Source: an uncultured Paracoccaceae bacterium
Lineage (GTDB): Bacteria > Pseudomonadota > Alphaproteobacteria > Rhodobacterales > Rhodobacteraceae
Assembly: GCA_947496605.1 (NCBI GenBank)
Contig: CANMDF010000002.1
Location: 186,001-250,000, forward strand
Direction of reading: 5' to 3'
Length of the DNA stretch: 64,000 nt
Each line of letters begins with the position of its first letter. The first letter of the stretch is position 1. A program made the position numbers and the translations under genes. Under the pieces are notes generated by a model, which worked only from the letters and a program-made list of their open reading frames with translations, ran no database searches and had not been told where the DNA came from. Below, in pieces: positions 27,658 to 34,754 of this stretch.

Positions 27658-28020
27658 TCAATCGCCGCTACTAATGCGGTCTAAGCACTCACTCGCGTCA
27701 GCAACAAATGCGGCCGCATCAATCTTTGGGCCGCAGATGCAACAAAGAACGTCGTTCGGTTCATCTGCCGCACGTACAAAAACCCGCAGCTGTGATGGGC
27801 TTGCAGCCGAGGCGAGATCGCTTGGCCTGTCAGCCAAAGCGGGTTCCCCGTTTACACCCAAAAGCAATGCAGCTTCGGTACATAAGGCATCTAGTGCCTC
27901 GCGACGTAAGTTTGAACCGGAATCAGTAACAAGGATCATTTTTGTAGACAAATCTGCAAAGGCCAGCGCATCGCAGCCTTTGTATTTGTCCCGCAAAGCA
28001 TCCAACTCATCAACAACCAT
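27658..28020 (-). CDS. Unrecognised 120-residue protein, possibly Roadblock/LC7-like
   Basis: Small soluble protein. The pattern of residues 15-60 (CDALAFADLSTKMILVTDSG followed by a helix REALDALCTEAALLLG) and a later strand (LRVFVRAADEPNDVLCCICG) recalls Roadblock/LC7 proteins, which regulate small GTPases, but the similarity is judged by eye and weak. Five cysteines, with CCIC close together, are noticeable for so short a protein. The gene lies 94 bases downstream of a dynamin-like GTPase gene and 31 bases upstream of another unknown gene, all on the minus strand. A GTPase-regulator role is a hypothesis from context. Confidence 0.7.
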   Translation of the reverse strand: MVVDELDALRDKYKGCDALAFADLSTKMILVTDSGSNLRREALDALCTEAALLLGVNGEPALADRPSDLASAASPSQLRVFVRAADEPNDVLCCICGPKIDAAAFVADASECLDRISSGD

Positions 28021-28114
28021 TTATGGCCTGCTTTTATAACTACGTTTCCTCATGACTAAGGTAATTGCACGGCTTGTGGAAGCCTGCGCAAGGCAATTGT
28101 CCATAAGGGCTGTG

Positions 28115-28990
28115 TTATATCTGGTCAGGTGTTGGCGCAGGTGGGCGCAAAGTGGCGCCTGCCTTGGCCCTTTCACGTGTCGCGCGCCCACTGTCAGCGG
28201 CTCGTTGCACACGTCTTGGCATGACCGGGGCAACAACAGGCTGCGGAATGTCCGATAAACTATCCACGTTATAAAGTGGTAGTTCTGTCCGCGCTGTCAG
28301 GCCTGATAGCTTTTCGATGACGTCAATCAAATGCGTCGTGAAGGGGCCAGCGCCGCTTGCTTCCCATTTGTCATAATCTTCGCCTGCCTGAATAGCCTGC
28401 AAGAGCGAGACCGGAAATGTGCCGCCAAACATCCCGTCAGTTTCACGGCTGACACGTTTGACGACGCGATTGCGGTCTTTGTCGTTTGTCAGCTTGTCAA
28501 AGCGGGTGATCAATAAGATCGAGTTTTCACGGACGGCCTGAGGCATGTCGTCCCAAACTGCGGCTTCGGACTGGCGCCAGGCCTGTGTCGCATGGGTACA
28601 CCAAATCACGGCATCAACTTCGGGCAACATGCGTTCCCAAACGGCAGACGACATATTCGGGTCAGAGATGCCGGGAAAATCAATCAGGTCACAGACCTCA
28701 AGGATATCGGCTTCGAGGAAAAGACGGATGTTGCGTGTCTGTTCGACGGGAATCTGCTCTAGGTTCTCAATCGATACAGGCTCGGTGGTGCCATCCACAT
28801 CTGTGCGATAAGGGGCCTTCGTCCCTTGTGAAATCCAGACGGGGGAAAGGCGTGTTGCAGTGACCTTTTCGGGCAACGGGTTTTGGCCCATCAAGAGGTT
28901 GGACAGGGTGCTTTTGCCGGCACTGAATTCGCCCATCAAGGCGATGCGTGGTTTGCGGCGGACGCCAGATTCGGCTTCATCCAAACTCAT
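28115..28990 (-). CDS. Dynamin-family GTPase, small (291 residues)
   Basis: GTPase of the dynamin/GTP-binding superfamily reduced to little more than a G domain. Visible motifs are G1 GEFSAGKST (residues 20-28, the form typical of bacterial dynamin-like proteins), a G2 threonine in TATRLS, G3 DFPG (104-107) and G4 TRFD (162-165). A basic, proline-rich tail (PRRVQRAADSGRATRERAKAG, then RPPAPTPDQ) ends the protein. Its ATG overlaps the stop of the large dynamin-like gene by four bases (ATGA), so the two are translationally coupled and may form a heteromeric pair, as several bacterial dynamin-like proteins do. Confidence 0.9.
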   Translation of the reverse strand: MSLDEAESGVRRKPRIALMGEFSAGKSTLSNLLMGQNPLPEKVTATRLSPVWISQGTKAPYRTDVDGTTEPVSIENLEQIPVEQTRNIRLFLEADILEVCDLIDFPGISDPNMSSAVWERMLPEVDAVIWCTHATQAWRQSEAAVWDDMPQAVRENSILLITRFDKLTNDKDRNRVVKRVSRETDGMFGGTFPVSLLQAIQAGEDYDKWEASGAGPFTTHLIDVIEKLSGLTARTELPLYNVDSLSDIPQPVVAPVMPRRVQRAADSGRATRERAKAGATLRPPAPTPDQI

Positions 28991-31074
28991 TTATCAACTC
29001 CGACTGCAAGCAGCGGTTCGCTTTCGCTGAGTTCTTCGAAAATATAGTCGAATAGATCGTCGCGTTCTTGCTGTGCAGTAATACCAAAAATATCTTCCAA
29101 ATCGTCAATCGCGACTTCAGACTTACTGCTGATGTCTTCCAGAATTGCGCGTTGTTCGGCGTTGAATTCACGCAGTTCTGTTGTTGCGCGGGCCCGAATT
29201 TCGTCTGCTTGCCGCACTTTCAGCTCGTCTACTATTGGCGCAGTCTCAGCCTCGATCAGGTCATAGAAACCGCTTGCGAAGGCCCGATAGCCTTTGCGGC
29301 GTTTCCACCAACCTTTCCACCAGGATGATTGTAGGTCCAGCGCAATGGTTTGCCCAAGTGAAACTGGTGCCGGAATTTCAGGTGGGGCAGGCGGGGTGAT
29401 GGTGAAGTTTTGAACATCGACGCCGAATGCCGACCGGTATGTGTTTGCCAGTTCTGCAGCAGCCGTCCCATAAACGTCTTGGCAGGTCGACGTCACGTTA
29501 CGACGCATGACCTGATAGCTGGTTCGTAGCAACATCCGCAGGCCGTCAGGGCTATATTGCCAGATTTCTTCTTCGCCGTTCGCCTCAAGGTGCTGCAGCA
29601 GCGATTCCAGCGCACGGTCAAGGAAGCGTTTGTGTGACTGATCAACACGCGATCCGAATTGCTGGAATGCAATATCAAGACGCTCATCAAGCGCTTTCAT
29701 GCTTTGCTCTTCCAATTCTTGCAGGTGTGCAGTCAGCTTGTCGCCAGACATGACTTCTACCGTGTCACCATCAAGGCGCATGGACACAACTGCATTGGAC
29801 GTGCGTACACCACCGACAAGGTTCAATGCGCGTTTGCGCGACGCCGAAAGAATCTCGGCACCGGGGCCCTCTGAAATACGTTCGGACAATGCTTTGTAAA
29901 GTTCAGGAACACCCGAAAGGTGCCAGACCAGTTCTTTGGTTTCCATACCTGCGGATTCAGAGCTAAGTGCGGCTTCGGCCCAGTTGAATAAAGCCTCGGC
30001 GCTGTCAGCGACAATATCGTCAAGATCTTCGGACAGAGCCATATTGGCCCAATACGCGCTGCCAAAGATGACTTGTGGGTTCTCCGGGCCGTTGTTGTCG
30101 GCCAAGGTTTGCAAAATACTGTCGCGAATTTCTGGAACCTGTTCACCGGGGTTCGACAATTCGTCGATGCGGTTCACAAAGATCACGACTTCGCGCGCTT
30201 TCACATTCGAAATCAGGCGGATCAAGCCCATATCCATCGAGCTAAGCGCCTGATGCGCAGACAAAACAACCACACAGATGCGACTATCACGCAACGCGTT
30301 GATCGTGATCTGTTCGCGCATCATGAAGGTATCGTTCACACCGGGTGTGTCACGCAGGCAGATCGGCATCGGAATCTTGTCGGCAGACAAATAGAGGTCA
30401 GCGGATTTCGTGATATCAGCAAAACGGCCCTGCTGATCGTCCTCTTCCATATCCTCAAAATCGTCGCCCATACAGACGTAACGCTGCACCAATTCGTCGC
30501 TAAGTTCGGCGTAGTTGTGTTTCTGTCCTAGCAACAATTCAAACTTACGGCCAAGTCGCTGCTTGGTCTTTTCACGCATTTCAGCGATCTGAGCGCGTAC
30601 TTTCTCTAGCTCTTCATCCGCGCCAGCCCGTTCAGACAGCTCACCGATTCGGCCGCCGTTCTCGACTAGATGGTCCCATTCGCCTTGGCTAAAGAACTGA
30701 AAAGTCGCCGTTGGGGCATCTGCGGGCAAGGGTGCATTCAGGTGCAGTGAGGTGACAACCGATGTCCATGGGTTCACGTCGGCAGGCAGCAATTCTGGTC
30801 GACCAACCATCGCATTCACCAATGACGTCTTGCCTGACTTGATCTGTCCAATCATCGTAATGCTCGGCTCAAACGCGCGTAACTGCTTGATAAGCTTGGC
30901 AGCTTTTTTCTCAGCGTCTTGACCGCCAAGTTTGACGACGTCCGCGAGCGTGGCTTCTAGATCGACAACTTCATCGTGAAAAGCGTCAAGCTTTTCTAGG
31001 CCAAGTCGCATGAAGGGCGCTTGCTCAGGCGGGACGGCAAGACCATCCTCATTTGCGACCTCTTCCATCTTCAT
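28987..31074 (-). CDS. Large dynamin-like GTPase (695 residues)
   Basis: Bacterial dynamin-like protein. The G domain shows G1 GQIKSGKT (76-83), a G2 region with WTSVVTS (103-109), G3 DTPG (242-245) and G4 NRID (301-304). Long helical regions follow. At 585-594 there is a strikingly amphipathic WWKGWWKRRK segment that looks like a membrane-inserting paddle. The C-terminal 100 residues are acidic and helical. By family knowledge it should bind membrane and remodel it on GTP hydrolysis. It lies 160 bases downstream of the P-loop protein gene and overlaps the small GTPase gene by four bases. Confidence 0.92.
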   Translation of the reverse strand: MKMEEVANEDGLAVPPEQAPFMRLGLEKLDAFHDEVVDLEATLADVVKLGGQDAEKKAAKLIKQLRAFEPSITMIGQIKSGKTSLVNAMVGRPELLPADVNPWTSVVTSLHLNAPLPADAPTATFQFFSQGEWDHLVENGGRIGELSERAGADEELEKVRAQIAEMREKTKQRLGRKFELLLGQKHNYAELSDELVQRYVCMGDDFEDMEEDDQQGRFADITKSADLYLSADKIPMPICLRDTPGVNDTFMMREQITINALRDSRICVVVLSAHQALSSMDMGLIRLISNVKAREVVIFVNRIDELSNPGEQVPEIRDSILQTLADNNGPENPQVIFGSAYWANMALSEDLDDIVADSAEALFNWAEAALSSESAGMETKELVWHLSGVPELYKALSERISEGPGAEILSASRKRALNLVGGVRTSNAVVSMRLDGDTVEVMSGDKLTAHLQELEEQSMKALDERLDIAFQQFGSRVDQSHKRFLDRALESLLQHLEANGEEEIWQYSPDGLRMLLRTSYQVMRRNVTSTCQDVYGTAAAELANTYRSAFGVDVQNFTITPPAPPEIPAPVSLGQTIALDLQSSWWKGWWKRRKGYRAFASGFYDLIEAETAPIVDELKVRQADEIRARATTELREFNAEQRAILEDISSKSEVAIDDLEDIFGITAQQERDDLFDYIFEELSESEPLLAVGVDK

Positions 31075-31234
31075 CCTTGTCCGTCCTTAACAAAATCTTC
31101 ACACCAGCATTAACAGTAGTTCCCCTAACAGCCAAATAGCTAGGAAAACACCCACTTTATTGCCATTATGGAAACAGACCAGCGCGGCAAAAGTATGGCG
31201 CAAAAGCTAATAATTTGACAACTGTGGCAGCAAC

Positions 31235-32782
31235 TTACGCCGCCAGATCAGCTTGCAACTCTCGCTTTATTTGGAGCAATAGGGTCACGGCTTCAAGGGC
31301 TGCGCTATCACGTTTTTCTAATTCCATCAGCTGTGCCATATCGGCAGCGTCATAAGCGGTGTCGCGTGCACGCTTCATGAACGGGTCAGTGTCATCACCA
31401 TTCTCGTTCAGATAGTCACAAAGCCACCTGATATGCGCGACCGTCAGCGCAATAACTTCTGCCGGTGCTTTGTCGCCGTGTTCTTCCATCGCTACCACAA
31501 GATCAGCGCCACATTCCTCGATCGTTTCGATGACATGCTCATAGGCTTCACGTGTTTCAGGCTGAAGCGGAAGGACTTCGGCATCGACCGAGGTGCTCTC
31601 TTCAGTCGGTTCTGGGACGGGTTCAGGCTCAGCGGCTACAACGGGTTCTGGTTCTGGCTCAGCTGGCTTTGGCGCAGGTGCTGCTGCTGCATCACGCGAC
31701 ATATTTTTGCGTGCGGCGAGTTCGCGTAGACGCGAAATCGCGTCACGTGCTGCGGGTTTGGCCGCAGGGGCAGGCACGGGCTCTTCAACGGGTGGTTCTT
31801 CAGGAAGATCCGGTTCAAGAGCTTCGACGATTACGTCTTCAACTGCAGCCTCAGTTGGCTGTTCTGGCTCAGGGCTGGCTTCTGCGATTGCCTCGGGCTC
31901 TGCTTCTCCCACGTCCACATCTGAAACTGTCGCTGCGGCTTGCGCTTTGATGTTTGCAATGACGTCCGCATGTTGGTGCAACAAGACGTCACCGCTATCC
32001 ACAGCCGCCTGGCGCCCGCGCTCAACCTCTTTCAATACCGCCGAGATAAGTGCTGAGCCGCCGCTTTCACGCATCGTTTCCTTGTCGACAGTTCCATCAG
32101 CGCGGCGGGCGCTGATTGCTTGTGGCGCTGAAATGGCCAGAACGTGCTTAAAGTCGTCGGACGCAGCGGTTGTTATGGCACCTACAGCGGCTTCAAACAT
32201 CCCGCCAGACTTTAGAAAATCGGCGTGCGTGACCAGGCAGAATGCGTGATCTTTGATCGTGTAAGGCATCGCAGACCAGATCCGCTGCTCTTCTTGGCTA
32301 TATCCGCGGGTACACCACAAAGCGACGTCAGTCCGCTTCGCGGCCCATTGAGACGCCCGGTGGATCGCGTTTGAGTCCTCAGGTGCGACAACCTCGAGGA
32401 TAGAAATCTTTTTAAGTGCTGCAAGCGGCATCCGCAGTTCGACAAAAACAGGCGAAAGGGCCGCAATCGCTGCGGGGTCGACAGTGCCAAATACCTTTTT
32501 GGACCCATCAGGCAGAGTACAGGTCGCCTGTTCCGTTTCGCCATACAGCAATTGTAGCGTTGGCAGGCTGACCCCTTTGGGGATGACGTCATTCGCAACC
32601 AAAAGGTTCATCAATGATGACTTGCCAGATTCCGGCATGCCCATAAGCGCCAAACGCACCGGCTTTTGCAGGTGCGTTAGGATATCTTCTGCTTTTTTAT
32701 GAATAGACTCGGGAAGCAGGCCACTATCAACGGCCTGCTGGAGCTCAGACTGAACCCGCGTCCCCAAAGATTGTTTCGACAT
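31235..32782 (-). CDS. Degenerate dynamin-like P-loop protein with P/A/E-rich linker (515 residues)
   Basis: N-terminal GTPase-like domain with a good Walker A, GMPESGKS (48-55), but no clear DxxG: the expected strand reads ILEVVAPEDS. A weak G4-like THAD is present. It may bind nucleotide without hydrolysing it. Residues about 290-400 form a Pro/Ala/Glu-rich low-complexity linker interrupted by a basic helix (AISRLRELAARKNM), and the last 115 residues are a helical domain. The gene's stop overlaps the PP2C gene's region by one base (TAATG-type junction at 32782), so it is coupled to the phosphatase. The long linker is a plausible phosphorylation substrate for the kinase upstream. Confidence 0.85.
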   Translation of the reverse strand: MSKQSLGTRVQSELQQAVDSGLLPESIHKKAEDILTHLQKPVRLALMGMPESGKSSLMNLLVANDVIPKGVSLPTLQLLYGETEQATCTLPDGSKKVFGTVDPAAIAALSPVFVELRMPLAALKKISILEVVAPEDSNAIHRASQWAAKRTDVALWCTRGYSQEEQRIWSAMPYTIKDHAFCLVTHADFLKSGGMFEAAVGAITTAASDDFKHVLAISAPQAISARRADGTVDKETMRESGGSALISAVLKEVERGRQAAVDSGDVLLHQHADVIANIKAQAAATVSDVDVGEAEPEAIAEASPEPEQPTEAAVEDVIVEALEPDLPEEPPVEEPVPAPAAKPAARDAISRLRELAARKNMSRDAAAAPAPKPAEPEPEPVVAAEPEPVPEPTEESTSVDAEVLPLQPETREAYEHVIETIEECGADLVVAMEEHGDKAPAEVIALTVAHIRWLCDYLNENGDDTDPFMKRARDTAYDAADMAQLMELEKRDSAALEAVTLLLQIKRELQADLAA

Positions 32783-33837
32783 TACTTCCCTCCGGCGGCA
32801 ATCTTAGCCGGCGGCACAGCCGCATCAACCTCTCCTGTCATATCAATGTCGTCGTTAAGCTCAACCTTTTTGAGCGGTTTCACTTCCTTAATCACAGTGG
32901 GCTCGCCGTCTGACGCTACATTCTGCTTAGGATCTGGTTTTGCTGCCACATTTTTAACGTCGTCGAGTTCGACCACACGTGTGACTGTCGATGTTGGTGT
33001 ATCGACATGCCCAATCGGCTTGGCGCGGATGGCGCGAATAACCGGCTTGTTGTGGTTCAGCTTGATGACTGAGAATGTGCAGTTGTCCTGATCAGGATCA
33101 GCCAGTGTTTCAATCGCTTCCAAAAGATAGCCAGCAATTTCGGCTGCTTTCTTGCGACGATAGCGATGCAGGATCTTTTGGATCTTAGGATCTTCAAGAT
33201 ACTGCAGACCATCACTGGATACGACGACGATATCGCCAACTTGCAGTTCAAACGGAGATTTGGGGCAATCCGACTTGGTCACGCGGTCGCCCAAAATCAC
33301 AGAAGTAAGGCAATTGCGATCTGGATGGTTCCGGCCGGCTTCTTCGTCTAGCAGACCTTGCTTGACCATAAAGTCGATTTGCGGCGCCATCGAGTGATCT
33401 TCGTTCAACTGCTTCATCTTACCTGCGCGGTAATGATAAAGCGGGCTGTCCCCGATCGACATCCAATACATCCGGTTCTCGATCAAAACGACAGACACAA
33501 GGGTAGCCCCCATGCCGCGCGTTTCCGGATGGGATTGTACATGCTCACGCACGTAGCTGTTCGCATTGGACGCGGATTCTGTCAGGAACCGAGGAATTTC
33601 GCTTTCAAAGTCTGAAAAGTTCGCACTTTCAAACTTGAGTTCGCTAAAGACTTCTGTGACGACGATCTTACTGGCAACGTCACCGGCAGCATGGCCACCC
33701 ATTCCGTCTGCAAGAACGACGACACCACTGTCTGACCCGAATGGAAAATCGGTGACAATTGCGTCTTCTTGATAGTCTCGCCCGCCCTGACAAATCGCCG
33801 AAGCGACATCAAAACGAGGTTCAGGCGATCGCCACAT
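32782..33837 (-). CDS. PP2C-type Ser/Thr protein phosphatase
   Basis: Metal-dependent protein phosphatase, 351 residues from ATG 33837. Family motifs appear in order: GRDYQEDA, LADGMGGHAAG with metal-binding Asp, RGMGATLVS, GDSPLY, SSDGLQYL and DNCTFSVI. The catalytic domain fills the first 245 residues; a Lys/Asp/Val-rich tail of about 100 residues follows. A longer frame from 33915 would overlap the FHA gene by about 95 bases; the chosen start overlaps by 17. It should reverse phosphorylation by the kinase of the same operon. Confidence 0.93.
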   Translation of the reverse strand: MWRSPEPRFDVASAICQGGRDYQEDAIVTDFPFGSDSGVVVLADGMGGHAAGDVASKIVVTEVFSELKFESANFSDFESEIPRFLTESASNANSYVREHVQSHPETRGMGATLVSVVLIENRMYWMSIGDSPLYHYRAGKMKQLNEDHSMAPQIDFMVKQGLLDEEAGRNHPDRNCLTSVILGDRVTKSDCPKSPFELQVGDIVVVSSDGLQYLEDPKIQKILHRYRRKKAAEIAGYLLEAIETLADPDQDNCTFSVIKLNHNKPVIRAIRAKPIGHVDTPTSTVTRVVELDDVKNVAAKPDPKQNVASDGEPTVIKEVKPLKKVELNDDIDMTGEVDAAVPPAKIAAGGK

Positions 33838-34693
33838 CTTCGTCCTCCTCGGCCGTACCTTCCGACCAATTAAATGACTTGTCACACAAGGCAACAAAGC
33901 GCAGAACCGTCTCACCGATACGGATGAGATCCCCCGTATTCAGCGATTCATTGCTGATCAAAGGCTTGTCGTTCAGGCGAACAATATTCGATTTGCCGCC
34001 ATGACCAAGCAAGAATTCATTTGTGCTGCTGTCGAAAACAATCGCTGCATGATTGGTGCGCGAAATTGAGTTATCGCCAAAATCAAGCTGAATTGCCTGA
34101 TCTTCGCCACGACCGATTTGCGACATGCCAGCTAACAGTGAGAAGCTCTCGCCGCGGCCTGGGCCGTCTGCAACGACGATCCAGCCAACAGGGAACTTCA
34201 CGCTTTTTGTTGGCGCAGCTTTTTGGGCATCGTTGAACAGATCGACGACATCGCCATCAGACTTCTCAAAACCAATCAGGCGCGTTTTGGTGCGACGTGA
34301 CCGCGCCGGCGAACGTGCCGCCGCTGCAGAGGCTGCTGCTGCTTCTGCAGCAACAGGTGCTGCAGGCGCTGGCATTGGTGGAGGTGTCGGTTCTGGTAGT
34401 GCGCTTGCAGTACCATCATCCTCAAGGTCCCAGATGTTGACAGCCGCAGGTGCCGCTGGTGGTGGGGTAGCCGCGAAATCAGCTTCGGGTGCCACAGCCG
34501 GTGCTTCTTGCGGGCGGCCAGCCAGAACATCCATCGGATTTGTCACGGGTGGAGGGGCCAATGCACCGGATTCGTCGTCCAGTGCGCCGATTGTGTCACG
34601 ATAGGATTGCTCCAGTGACTCAATGCGCGTCATGGAACGCTTTGGCGCTTCTTCGTTGCGCTTCTTACCAAGCAAATCACGAATGAATTTCAT
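33821..34693 (-). CDS. FHA-domain protein
   Basis: A 290-residue protein with a C-terminal forkhead-associated domain (about 175-270) that binds phosphothreonine peptides. Core motifs are IGRGEDQAIQL, the SISRTNHAAIVFD strand-loop with the key Ser-Arg-x-x-His pattern, and RLNDKPL with the Asn. The N-terminus is basic (MKFIRDLLGKKRNEE), followed by a threonine-bearing segment (SMTRIESLEQSYRDTIGAL) that could be a kinase target. Residues 45-130 are Pro/Ala-rich. It lies 61 bases after the kinase gene and overlaps the phosphatase gene, the usual kinase-reader-phosphatase trio. Confidence 0.92.
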   Translation of the reverse strand: MKFIRDLLGKKRNEEAPKRSMTRIESLEQSYRDTIGALDDESGALAPPPVTNPMDVLAGRPQEAPAVAPEADFAATPPPAAPAAVNIWDLEDDGTASALPEPTPPPMPAPAAPVAAEAAAASAAAARSPARSRRTKTRLIGFEKSDGDVVDLFNDAQKAAPTKSVKFPVGWIVVADGPGRGESFSLLAGMSQIGRGEDQAIQLDFGDNSISRTNHAAIVFDSSTNEFLLGHGGKSNIVRLNDKPLISNESLNTGDLIRIGETVLRFVALCDKSFNWSEGTAEEDEDVAIA

Positions 34694-34754
34694 CTTAGCT
34701 ACCTTTCAATTTACATAACACGCTGTTGCCGCGGTGGGCTTACTCTGGCGCGCT

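Noticed and set aside
31593..32249. 218-codon plus-strand frame within the degenerate P-loop gene
   Set aside because: It is low-complexity Ala/Ser/Gly sequence caused by the P/A/E-rich linker read backward.
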